Part shown: piece by piece, positions 11,601 to 22,981 of the stretch
How positions within the stretch are numbered: position 1 is the stretch's first letter
Layout: each line of letters starts with the position of its first letter
The notes under the pieces: generated by a model
Databases searched by the model: none
The model's input: only the letters and a program-made list of their open reading frames with translations
What the model was told of the DNA's origin: nothing
Translations under genes and position numbers: made by a program
DNA from: Pleodorina starrii
Taxonomy: Eukaryota; Chlorophyta; Chlorophyceae; Chlamydomonadales; Volvocaceae
Direction: 5' to 3'
DNA length: 64,000 nt
Assembly: GCA_030267565.1 (NCBI GenBank)
Contig: BRXU01000005.1
Location: 5,360,001 to 5,424,000, forward strand

Positions 11601-14600
11601 CAACAACCCAACGCAGGTCCGCTTCACCAATACCTCGGCGCTGCTGCCCAACGCATCCACCGAGATTCGTGTGCGCGGCGGCGACGGCCTCGCCCGGCGC
11701 CGCCGCTCCGCTTCGCTGCAGCCGGGCCAGGACCTCGACACTCGCACCACCAACGGCACGGGGGTCGCGGTGTACCAAGTCATGAGCACCAGTGCCGTAC
11801 CGCAACCCGAGAACGTGTCGTACGTGGTGAGCGCGGGTCGACTGTGCGCTGCTCTCCCTCACGTTTCATCTGCCCTCCCTGCGTCAGGATTAACACAAAA
11901 CCGGGAATGTTGTCCTCTTGCTGAGGTTGACGAGTTCTGGAGGAACGCAGAGTCGAAGTGCCAGCCCCGCTCGTGCTGCCTTGAATCCCATCCGTTTCCA
12001 TTCTGGACTTTCACCATTTTTACCCCCGGGGTTACGGCCCTTTGCGCGCTCACCCCAACCACCCGTTTTCCTTGGCTGCGGTTTCCACTCCGTCGCTGCG
12101 GTTTCATCTTTCCTGCCACCCACCCACCCACTCACTCACTCCCTCCTGAATCCGCCCCTCTCACCGGTGCTAACCGACAGCTGATTGTCACTCCAGCCAA
12201 CAGCAAGGTGTCGTACAGCGTTCCGCTCCGTTCCCCGGCGGAGGCAGCGACGGGCACTGCGCTGGCCCGCGGCGACGACGGCAGCACCAGCTCCCTGCAG
12301 ATGGAGCCGACGGGCGCCGTGTACGACATCGTACTGCCGCCGCCGCCGCCGGACAACCTTATGGAGGTGTCCTTCAACGTCAGCTTCCAGTCACCCAACG
12401 GATCCGCCGTACAGTTCCCCACGCTGAGGTGGGGACTGGGGGAGGGGGGAGGGGAGGGGGCAGCGTGTTTCGCACGTGTTCAAGAAAAGAGGACAGGGAA
12501 GGAGGGGGAGGGAGAGACGCGCGGAAGGGATGCGACTGTGGGACGAGACTGGGGCTGCTGGCTCTTGGAACCCAGTGGCAGTCGCTGGGTTGTCGTCCTC
12601 TCTTGCCTCAACACCTCCCCCCCATTGTTTCCCTCCTGCCCGTCGCCTCCATTCCACCGCCGCCCTTCCCCTCCCTGCGCCTTTCCCTCCGTCCCTGGTT
12701 ACCGCCGCCCTACGGTACCCTCCCTGCGCCTTTCCCTCCGTCCCTGGTGACCGCCGCGGCCCTTGCTCCATCCCTGCTTACGGTACCTTGCAATGCGCCA
12801 TCAGGCGATGGACCGCCTCGCTGATCTGGCAGATGACCGAGACTGCGGAGGTGAACGCGGGTAACGTCAACGACACGTACTACTCACGCACGCTGACCAA
12901 GAAGCGGCTGGAGCCGGGGTTGTACATGTTGGAGGTACGGCGCTGTACAGTACGACATCCGGGGTTGGGTTGAGGCCGAGAGGAAGGTGGGCGGCAGGGC
13001 ATCATGATAGGTAGGTGCGCTTGGGGATTGTTCTAACGGATACCGTAGGCCGGAGCCCGTGCGTGCACTTCGGGCTTCAGGCCTATCAGCGGAGCCTGTG
13101 GACGGTGAGTGCGTGCGTTTGCACGGACTATGGAGCAGTCACATCAAAGCGCTCCCGTCGGCAAAAGGAAAGACGGGTCTCAGTCCCACCAAAGCCGCTT
13201 CAGGAGGCAACGGCAGGAACCGGAGATGTTGGAGCATGACGGAGGGTGCGGCGCGGTGCGGCCGTCCTCTTCTCACGTCCCGGAGGGGTAAAAAAGAACA
13301 TACCGGTACCGCAGCGGAGGAACGGAGACCCGGAAAGGAGCGGACCCGGAACCCAGAAGGGGGCGGGCGGTTCAGTGGGGTGCATCCCACCTCTCGTGCA
13401 TGGAGGGGTCCTGCGCATGATCCGGGCGGAATGCCTGCCAGGCGGCTTGAAGCGAGGCCACCGGCGGCATAGAGCTTCCGGCTGCCGCTTGCCGCTTCAA
13501 GGCCTCACCTGCGGCCCAAGGCCCCCTACGTCAATTCAGCACACCGCCACGCAGGACGACACTTCCCCACCCCCCATTGTTGCAAATTCACTCTTCAACC
13601 CCCCCCCTTCCCCCGGCCCCCGCTTAAGCACTTGGGGAACTCGCCAACCCAACCCACCTCTGCGGTAGCTTACCCCGCCCCTCCCGCCGCACCCCCCGCC
13701 GCACCCCCCGCCCCACCCGCCGCCCCGCAGATGTACGACACCAACACCTCATGGGACCTGAAGCCGTCCCCCATCTCGTTCAACGTCCCAACCGCAACCG
13801 CCAACGGCGCAACGGTCGTGACGGTGTTCGTGCCGCTCTCCTCCGTGTTTCTCTCGGTTACCTTCGCGGGTGTGCTGGCCTCCCCGGCGGGTAGCCTGGC
13901 CCCCGGATACCCCAAACCCGTCCACGTGATGGTACGACTGAGCACGCTGGTACCGGCCGCGGCCAGCAGCAGCAGCAGCAGCAGCAGTGGAGCAAGCGGC
14001 GTTGTGCAGGAGTCGTTGTGGGATGATGTACTTGTGGATGACAAGCCGTGGGCGCTGCTGCCGGGGTGAGCAGCCGCCGTACAGCCGTGCGTGTGCTGCC
14101 GTACATGCCGTGCTGTAGCCCGTTAGATCCCGTACTGTGTACTGCTGTGCTGCGCTGCTCCCGTGCCGTGCCGTGTCGTGCTTTGCTTTGCTGTGCCATG
14201 GCCAGCTCGTAGACATGTGTTCTGTGCCATGCCGTACACCGCTCCAGCCCCCTCCTCCAGTCCTGTGATGTGCTACGGGGTCGCAGACGCGCAACTTCCT
14301 GACACCCAAGTCGCAGCTGCCCCTTTGCCCCACCCACGCCTCGCTCGTCTCGTCGTCTGTCATCTCCACGCGCCTTATGGCGCGAGGCGAACGGCAGCGA
14401 GAGGCGTAACCCTGAACAGCAGCCCAGCCCAGTATTGTTGGGTCAGGTCGCCAACGCCACGCCGGCCCCCGTCCCTTTCGCTGCTGGGTTTCCTCTTTAC
14501 GGCCGTCCCTCCGCTGCGGCTTCGTCTTTACGACCGTCCCCTCCGCTGCGGCTTCTTCTTTTTTACCCTCCGCAGGGTCACCTACCGCGCCGTCTTCCAC

Positions 14601-17600
14601 TTCGCCAAGTCCTACACCTCCCTGTACGACATGAACTTCACGGCGCCCATTCTGACGGCGGACGGCCGCGGCGGCTACAAGCGGATTGACGTGGTGCTCC
14701 CGCAGACGCTGCTGTGTGGCGGCATGGGCGAGAGCCAGTCCAGCCAGCTGGTGGCCATCCAGGCGCCCAAGGGCAGGCTGCCAGTGGGAGCGGCGGGCCC
14801 GGTGGCCTACGCCTCGGGTGCGTGCATGAGCGTGTGCGTGAGCGTGCGTGTGCGTGCGTGAGCGTGCGTGTGTGTGCGTGTGTGTGTGCGTGAGCGTGTG
14901 CGTGGGCGTGCGTGAGAGTGAGCGTGAGCGTGCGTATGCGTGAGCTTGAGCGTGTGCGTGCGTGCGTGTGTGTGCGTGCATGTGCGTGCGTGCGAGTGCG
15001 TGCATGTGCGTGCGTGAGCGTGCATGTGCGTGCATGTGCGTGCGTGTGCGTGCGTGCGTGCGTGTGTGTGTGCGTGCATGTGCGTGTGTGTGCGTGCATG
15101 TGCGTGCGTGCGTGTGTGTGTTGGCGTGCGTGTGCATGTGCGTGCGTGTGCGTGCGTGTTTGTGCATGTGCGTGCGTGCGTGTGTGTGTTGGCGTGCGTG
15201 TGCATGTGCGTGCGTGCGCGTGCGTGTTTCTGCATGTGCGTGCGTGAGCGTGCGTGTGTATGCGTGTGCGTGCGCGAACCTGCGGGCCGCCGTCCTCCTT
15301 TAATGCGCGGTCCCCATCCTCCAGCCTCCAGGCTCCATCCAGGCATGCCGGCCTTGCGTCCCTCTTTCAAAACGACGTACTCACAGTCAACCGGGGTGCT
15401 GCCCACCTGCCCAGTCAGTAGGGGAGTGCCGACGGCGCGCCGCGCCCTCGCTCCTTCTCACAACTGCCCAACTGGCCAGCACCTGCCCTGCCAGATCCCC
15501 AGCTAGCCGCGACCGAAAGCCCAACCCCCATCGCCTCGCCCCTGGGCCCCGCCGCCGCTGCACCGCACCGCCCGCCCGCCCGCCCCTCTTTGGCGCTTTG
15601 CCCTGCCTCAGAGTACACGTGCGAGTGGCGCATCTCCACCGGCGGCCTGCCCAGCCTCACCCTCACGCTCAACTACTCGGGTCTCAGCCCCGGCGATGCG
15701 GTGTACATCAAATCCGATGCGGGCAGTGGAAGGCTCATGGCGCTCAGCGGGACGTTCACAATCACGGACCTGATGCCAAAGTGAGTGCCAGTGGGGCAAG
15801 GCACGAATGCGCCCTAGCGTCTCACGCTGCGGGCCCCCGCACCGGCACCTCACATTGCCAGGCCCGTCGCCTGGGTCACTTCGCTGCTCCCATCGTGTCA
15901 CTAAAACCACCCTAAAACCACCCTTAAAAACCCTAAAACCCCCATATCTTCCGCAGCATCACCCTACAGTTCCGGGCTGGCAGTGACAGCGTGATGAACT
16001 TTTTCGTGATTGAGTGGGCGGGCCAGCCTGGCGTCGCCGCCATGCCGCCCCAGTTCATAATGATGATTGCGGCGTCGTCCGCGGCGGCTGGGGCCATGCT
16101 GCTGTTCCTGTGCCTCTGGCATTGCGTGTTCAGGCCGGTGCAGCTGAGGCGGCAGGTGGGAAGAGGAAGGGCGGGCCGGGGGTGGGGGGGGAAGGGGTTG
16201 AGGCGAGGCGAGGTGAAGCGGGCATTGTGACATGAGCTGAGAGGGGACAAGCGTAGGCCGGGGCTGGATAGAAGGAGGGATAGCAACTAGCAAGGTCGGT
16301 CGGGCAGGGGTGGCGCGTTGACTGCTACAGGGCGTATTGACTGCTACAGGGCGCATTAACTGCGACAGGGCAGGGATAGTGCGCTGTTTTACTTTGCGAA
16401 ACCCCTCGCAGCCCTCGACACCCCCACCCGGCGGCGGGCGGTTTCGCATTCGCACCGTGCCGCCCTCCCGTCTAACCTCCACCATAACCTCGGCCCCTAA
16501 CCTTCACATGTCAAAAGCTTCTTACGACGGCCCTCGGCGCCCCCACCTCCCGCAGCAAGCCGCCGCCGCCATGGCCGCCGCCGCCAGCGCCGCCGCCAAT
16601 CCCGCCGGCGGCGCCCCGCCTGGCGGCCGTGGCGCCAACCGCAATAGAGTGCCTCGCCGCTACCTGCGGATGATGGCGACAAGCCTCTACTCGGCAAAAG
16701 ACGCTGCGTCGGCGCGGGGGCAGCCGCGCCCGGCGGGGCCGTCCGCTTCACCGCCTCTCATGAAGGACTCGTCAGAGAAGCCCGACGACGACGCCACCGC
16801 CGCTGAAGGTGCCGAGGTCACAGCGGCGCTTTCGCGCCCCGGGGAAAACGGAGCTGGCGCGGCGGGGTCGGGGCCACAGGAGGTATGGTCGGGTTGGCTT
16901 GGGTTGGGCTTGTATGGGCTGGCGGCGCTGTTTGGGATTTTAGGGTTGAGGCATTGGCGGGGGGATTGTGGAGCCAGGTCCGGCGCGCAGGGTAGCCTAT
17001 TCGGCGGAACGACGCTTTCCTTGCAAGGCAGTGGGCAGTGGCGTCCCCAGACAATCTTGGCGACCGTCGCGCGCTTGTTGTTGCTGCTGCTGCTGATCGC
17101 TACCCCGTCCGACCTGCCCCGTTGAAATACGCAGCGGCCGTCCTCCGCTGCCGCGGCCATTGCCGCTGCGATGCGATGCGATGCTGCGATGCCCGGCGGC
17201 GGCGTAGCCGCCGCCGCCGCCGCCGCTGCTCCCGCTTCCGCTCCCGCTTCTGCTGCGGCTGCCGCGCCTCCCTCCAGTTACAGCGGCCCCGCTTGCCAGA
17301 GCGAGCCCGAGGCGGCGGCGGCGGCTGGCGGCGGCGGGGAGGTGTGCGCCATCTGCCTGTGCGAGTTTGAGGAGGGTGAGCGCATCAAGCACCTGCCCTG
17401 CAAGCACTTTTACCACGTGGCCTGCATCGACCAGTGGCTGGGGCGGGACATCACCTGCCCGCTGTGCAAGGACAATGTGCTGGAAGCGCTGACGACCATG
17501 TTTGGGCCGCTACCGCCGAAGAACGGCGGGACGAGGCAGGGGCAGGGGCAAGGGGCCGGCGGAGGCCGGGCGGAGGCGACGGAGGCGGACGCGCAGCAGC

Positions 17601-19222
17601 AGCAGCAGCAGCCGGCCGAGACGCTGGGCACGGCCACGGCGGCGGGCGCGCCGCCGGGGTCCGTGCCCAGCAGCGGCGAAAACACCGCCAGCGCCGCAGT
17701 TGCTGCGGGTGGCGGCGGCGCCGCCGCCGCTGCGGCGGCAGGTGGTGGCGCTGCCGGTGACTTGGAAATGGTTGTCATTATGCAGCACGATCCGGCAGCG
17801 GCGGCAGCGGCAGGCGGCGGCGGCGCCCCAGCGGGTTCGATCGGGCCCGGGCGGGATGCGGCACCGTGGCACCTGGCTGCTGCAGGCCTGCATTCACCTC
17901 AACGTGGTGGTGCGGGCGCGGGCGGTGCTCCGCCGCCCGCCGGCACGCCGACAGTGTTGGTGGTGAGCGCAGCCGCGGGCGGCGGCGGCGGAGGCGGCAC
18001 GCTCGGCGCCGGCCTTGGCGTGGGACTCCTCTCCACGAGTGCCTCCCGGGAGCTCCGGCCCATGCGGCGCAACATCAGCGCTGACCTGACGGCGGACCAG
18101 GACGGAACCAGCTCCGAATCCGACAGTGGCGACAGCGAGTACGACGCCAGGCCGCCGGCGCGGAACCGCGGCCGCCAGGGCTCTAGCACGGGTGCCGCCG
18201 CCAGCGCCGCCGTTGCGAACACCAGCGGCGGCGCCAGCGCGCGCGGATTCCAGGTCGTGCGGCAGCCGTTGGCGCTGGGGCCCGCGCCGCCGCCGCCGCC
18301 GCACGCCTCGCTCGGCGGCTGGGCGGCCTCCAACATCAGCGGTGGCGGTGACGGGAACCAGCTGACGGCTGGCCTTCCGCCGCTGGTGACGAATGCGGCG
18401 TCTTTGGCAGCTTCGGCCGGTGGCGGCGCGGCGTCGTACTACGAGACCGGCGGGCTGGCGCCTAGCCCTCGTCCCGTGGTGGAGCACGTGCAGCGCTCTC
18501 CCTGCAGCGGCAGCAGCAGCAGCGGTACGGCAATGCGGTGGATCTCGGGGACGTCTCAAGTGGCGCCCGAACCCCGTCCGACGGCGGCGCTGGCGGGCGG
18601 TCCCACAATGCACCGCCTGGCGCGCGAGGCGCAAATGGCCGTCGCCGCCGCCGCGCTGTCCGCCGCCGCCGCCGGCGTCAGCAATGGCGGCGCCGGCGGC
18701 GGCGGCGGCGGCAACAGCTGGCGCACGGCGTCTAGCACCTCCATCGGTGGCGGCGGCAGCGGCGGCGGTGGGCCGGCCCTCTCACCATACCTCGACGCCG
18801 GCGGCGGCGGTGGCGGCGGAGCCGCGACAACCGCCATGCTGTCGTACAGGGTTCATAACAACCCGCTGGCCCTGAGCGGCGCTGGCAGCCGCTCTGACAT
18901 GGGCAGCCCGCGTCGGGTGGCTTCCGACGCGGCGACTCTGGCAGGGGCGGCGACGGCGGCGGAACGAACGTCGGGGCCGGCAAGTCCTGCCGCTGCCACT
19001 ACCGCTGCCGTTGCCGCCGCTGCGCACCATCACGCCGTCTCGGTCGTGTTTGGCGGCGTCGTGGCGGGTCCCGGGGGCGGCGGCGGCGGCGGCGGGGGGC
19101 GCAGCCGGCCCGGCAGTGCGAGCAGTGCCAGCCACCCGCCGCGGGCGGTTCCCGAGGTGTCCGCGTCTTGTGAGGACGTTGTGAGGCCCCTCTCATCGCA
19201 GCAGCAGCAGCAGCAGTCGTAG
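2649..19222 (+). CDS. Kelch-ectodomain, CUB-like, single-pass membrane RING-H2 protein (putative receptor E3 ubiquitin ligase)
   Basis: Twenty-four exons: 2649-2781, 2844-2969, 3071-3210, 4462-4628, 4847-5133, 5367-5605, 6192-6447, 6971-7317, 7792-8139, 8610-8850, 9042-9370, 9852-9945, 10174-10376, 11040-11219, 11617-11826, 12181-12428, 12805-12944, 13049-13104, 13731-14065, 14576-14817, 15612-15780, 15957-16155, 16556-16882, 17135-19222; about 2,367 residues. Residues 1-~23 are a signal peptide ([13 protein letters not shown]). Residues ~45-800 carry kelch-like blades ([53 protein letters not shown]). Residues ~1412-1520 look like a CUB domain ([24 protein letters not shown]). A hydrophobic helix lies at ~1526-1548. 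The RING-H2 finger (17345-17467, residues 1743-1783) has perfect C-x2-C-x14-C-x-H-x2-H-x2-C-x10-C-x2-C spacing. The tail is Ala/Gly-rich and ends in poly-Gln. Expected topology: ectodomain outside, RING in the cytosol. The exon 17 donor is uncertain (12935 versus 12945; only the latter keeps frame). The kelch and CUB calls are by eye. Confidence 0.83.
4378..4400. repeat. ATT trinucleotide microsatellite in intron 3
   Basis: About seven and a half uninterrupted ATT units lie in the intron just upstream of exon 4 of the kelch/RING-H2 gene. Confidence 0.9.
6485..6670 (+). repeat. G/T-rich minisatellite in intron 7 of the kelch/RING-H2 gene
   Basis: A G-rich, T-rich array built from GGATTGGGGTT and GGGGTTGT modules repeats roughly ten times as 12- and 18-base higher-order units. 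It lies wholly between the donor at 6448 and the acceptor before 6971, so it does not alter the protein. The G-runs could form G-quadruplexes on the transcript strand; that is inference. Confidence 0.9.
14816..15280 (+). repeat. GTGCGTGCAT-type microsatellite filling intron 20
   Basis: About 465 bases of alternating purine-pyrimidine sequence (GTGCGTGC, GTGCATGT, GTGTGTGC) begin directly at the exon 20 donor. The composition favours Z-DNA and slippage. It creates long open frames on both strands that are not genes. Confidence 0.92.
15899..15945. repeat. Degenerate telomere-like CCCTAAAA tract in intron 21
   Basis: CTAAAACCACC, CTAAAACCACC, CTTAAAAACC and CTAAAACCCC follow each other just upstream of the acceptor of exon 22. 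This resembles the CCCTAAAA strand of the Chlamydomonas-type telomere repeat in decayed form. Confidence 0.55.
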
Positions 19223-22200
19223 CAGCGGCAGGTGACACGCGCGGCTGGCGCCGGGGGCATCGCCAGCCACGGCGGCGGCGGCAATGGGATGGGCGGGTCC
19301 GGAAGCGGCGTTGTACAGCAAGGGCTTGCGATGATACCGTCCCTTGATTGCTGCAATCGTTCGCTTCAGTTGGGCATTACAAGAGTTTGATGTGCGGCGG
19401 GTGCGTCGTTGCGGGTTGCAAGGGGTCGGCGTGCGAACCTGATTTGTTGGGGCGCGTGGGTGCGGGTGCGGTGGTTTGGAAAGGCTCTACGGGGGAAGCA
19501 GCCACCGCGCAGTTTATATTTCAATGCGTTGTGGAAAGCGAAAGCGAAAGGAAACCGGAAGCACATCGGCTTGCTCAAGGCCGGTACGGCGGGTGTTGGG
19601 GACGAATTGTATACTGCGTGCATAGCCCTAACCGTCCCCCAAGCTTGTCGACCAATGGGACGGAAAAAGGTGGCCTCGGTGTTTTGCGCGGCGCTCCAAC
19701 AGGGCAGATACCACATACCAGGCAGGCGGCAGGGGGCATTGGCTGAGACGGCAATGGCCCGTAGCGATGGACGATGGGGTCGAAATATCGGACTGGACCG
19801 CGCGGTTTGCGGCGCGATACCGCACCGCACGGCGAAATGACATCGTGTGCTGCTGGCACCGGTAGTGGCGCCGAAATATGATACTACTAAAATGACGGCG
19901 ACGAGACACGTCGCTCGGCAGGCCGATTACGGTATCCCATCCCGGCCCCGGGAGAGGCGCCTGGCCGGCAGGCTAGGTGTAACGAGCAAGCCGTACTCGG
20001 CTGGTCGGAAACGTAAGGGAATTACATGGAACGATAGTTACTTTTCTAAAGTAACCGCTCTAAGCCAAGGGCTTGCGCGTTACACTAAATTGTTGATGGG
20101 GCGTTCCGGAGACGTCGAAACAGCTGTGGTGCGATAAAACGGTTTGCGGCTGCAATTGCAATTGAGGCGGCGGGCGCAGGCGTAATTGTGGGCCGGCGGG
20201 TAGGGTAGGACAGGGCAGGGCAGGGCAGGACGCCGCCGGGCGAGGCGGCCGGGATCCCTGGGAGACCAAATATGACCGAATCTGGTGCACGTGAGTTCCT
20301 CATACCACGCTTGCGTTGGGCCGTGACGAATTGAGTGCGGGGTCCAGACAAGCAACAGCCTCCGAGCGTAAATTTGCTTTGAGGCGGGGTACGTAGCCTG
20401 CTGCTTGCTGCTGCGCTGCTGCTTGCGTGCATGTATGGTTGTATGTGTGGGCCTGTGGCTACGGTGTTAGACATGGGAGTTGAACGTGGAGGGGGGGGCC
20501 TGAATTGGTTTCGGGTTTGCATGTGCATGTTATGTCAGCGGGGCGCATTGGAAGCAGCAGGTACGGTAGCCAGCTGTGACGGGCTATCGTTGATGTGAGA
20601 GCAGAGCGTGGCTGGGTGATGCGGCTGGGGAGGGGGGCGGCGCGGGGCGGGGCCAGGGTGTGGCGTGGCTCGCCAAGGCACTGCCTACCTGGCGAGCGGG
20701 CGGAGATCTTGAAGATGGGACCCAGATGAATTGATGCCGTGAGAGAGACTGACTGAGAAACTGAGTGGCTGATTGACTGACCTACTGACCGACCGGCTCT
20801 GGAGGAACGCCGTGCCTCATGCTCTCACTCGAGTGCTTGTGCGACGTGTGCGACGTGGATGCATGCTTCCGGACGCGACAATGCGAATACTGACGATGAC
20901 GATAAGAATTGCGCGACGGGTGTTGTTCGTAGCTGACAGACTGCTGCTGCTGCTGCTGCTGAGTGCTGCTGTTGTGGGGGGATGAGATGTTGCGCCCCCT
21001 CTGCCCCTACCTTTCAAGGATAGGGTACTGGGGTTGCTGCTGCCGCTCTGTTGTTATTACCACTGTTGTTATTACAGCTCGTTGGTCACGAAGCTGGGAA
21101 CCATTGCCTGTATGTTGGGTGGTGATCATGCGATTTCCGGATGTGGGCGTTATACGTATGGGCAAACACCTGCGCGGTTGGACGTTTTCTGCGGGTCATG
21201 CACCCCCCCGTCATGCATTTGGCAGCAATACCGGTATGTGTGGCTAAATTGTGACGAGACTCGGGGATGGCAGAGCGGAGGGTCTACCTATCTTCGCCAA
21301 TGTGCATTGGGAGGGGAGATTGGCCGGTTCGCCGCCGGCCGGCCGCGCCACACAGAGGGTGAACGGAACGCAGACACATCTACCGGTACCGTATCCCGCC
21401 TATGCGTCGTTCCGTTCTGCATTGCACAATCAGGCAGCTGAGCGGGTGGGGATGCACTAAGCCAGGGCGGGAGGGCTTGGATCGCATCACCCACCGCATA
21501 GCTCACTGCGACACGCACGTTTCCTTTCTATCGGATGTGCGCACTCATCCGCGGATAGATTTTGACAAGGAGTAGGACCCCGAGGATCATCGCCAGCGGG
21601 TGCATATCGCACCTGGTCCTGTCGCGGCCGGAGCACAAGCACATATACGGTTCGGTACCGGTTTACGCACTCTTCACCACCAGAATCGTGTCGGTGCCAT
21701 ACCCCAAAACCACACCGGGTTTTTTGCCATTAGAGCTGGACATCTGAATAGTCATGCCGTGCCTCTTGATGAAAGAAAATTTGCGTTCGCTTTCGTCACG
21801 TAGAAGAACTACCGACCCATGGGTCACATGTGTCGCGGAGGTGAGAGTTCCACTTCCGACCTATCAACTATCAAGCTCTCCGTGCCCCCGAATCCGGGTG
21901 TAGTCTAGATAACCTTTGAGAATTACGGCAAGGAAATGCGGCTCAGAGGAGCCCACGTTGTAACCTTGGCCGATTCGCCATCTTCGCAAACTCGCCGCTC
22001 CCGAGGCCCTCCCGAGGCCCTCCCGAGGAGGGATCGAAACGCTCAAACTTGAACGTAACCGCTCGATTCTTTGGACACGCACGGATCCAGCTCCAGGGTT
22101 GCCCATACGACCCTACGTGCTTCGCAGTCGAGATATTAACTTGCGGTGCCTTGCAATTTGCAATCCGCAATCTGCCTTTGAATTGGTGCAACGGACGAGT

Positions 22201-22981
22201 ATCGGAGCACGTTAAGACGCTGTGCCCCATCACGCCCCTGAGGCGTGGAATACCCCGAGGCGCCCCTGTTGTTCAGGAGCGATAGACCGGTGAGTCCGTC
22301 GCTCGGTGGGCGGGCCAGCAAACAGTTGACTCGTTGGGTGTAGCTAGATGGGAGTTCCGGCCGCATGGCTGCGGCGGGCAGCTTGTGCAGTACCGGTATG
22401 TGGGCGTGCGTGCTGGGGAATTCCGCTTCCGGAATTGGCGGCGGCGGAGCCGTACTTCTGAAGGAGGACGCATGTCCCATCCTGCGTCGAGAGTAGCGCG
22501 CGCATGAGTATCCCTCCGTAGCATTTTCTCTTTCGTGTTCCTCATTATCGTGTGCCATCCGTGCAAGCACACGTTCTCTGGCTGCTGTTTCGTTCCAGCC
22601 GAAGGTCCTCCCAACGGTCCCTTACCTTGTGGTAGCGCCCGAGGGACTGCCCCGGGTTAACCCGCGGGTTTTCCGCACTGGGCTACTGACCCACGGGGCG
22701 GACTTCGAAATGCCTGAGCACAAACTGTGGATGCGGGGTAGACGCATATGTTGCAGCACGTCACTGCTGCCAGCTGACACCACCGCCGCACACTGGGTCG
22801 GTCCCCCTCTTGGGTCGTCTGCATGACCCACGTAACGCTCATGTGCGAGGATGTCCTGCCCTCGCGCGTTTGTTTAATTCAAAACACAGGAGTTACCACG
22901 TTTCGTGGCCGCCCCCTGCTTCGGCAACTTCTGAGCTCTGCCAGCAGCAATTGCAGCACCAGCCGTGCCGCAACGTCCACA
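19223..22981. other. Intergenic region between the kelch/RING-H2 and lipase genes
   Basis: No gene is recognised in these ~3.8 kb. The first part is probably the 3' UTR of the RING-H2 gene; a TGTAA motif that could serve as its polyadenylation signal lies at 19978-19982. Small repeats include GGGCA units at ~20203-20228, a CTG run at 20941-20961 and three tandem CCCGAGG-type units near 22012-22030. The last few hundred bases before 22982 must hold the lipase promoter and 5' UTR. Short open frames on both strands lack protein-like composition and conserved motifs. Confidence 0.6.
19978..19982 (+). terminator. Candidate TGTAA polyadenylation signal for the kelch/RING-H2 gene
   Basis: TGTAA is the usual poly(A) signal of volvocine algae. 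This copy is ~755 bases past the stop codon at 19222; a 3' UTR of that length is common in this group. cDNA ends would decide. Confidence 0.4.

Noticed and set aside
13749..15167. 472-codon minus-strand frame rich in His/Thr
   Set aside because: Mostly the translated GTGC microsatellite plus the antisense of exons 19-20.
17410..19135. Several long frames on both strands over the RING-H2 exon
   Set aside because: Produced by GCC/GGC homopolymer codons; the frame containing the RING-H2 finger is the only one in phase with upstream exons.
20500..22600. Short open frames of 70-145 codons
   Set aside because: No motifs, no plausible splice continuity, biased composition; left as intergenic.
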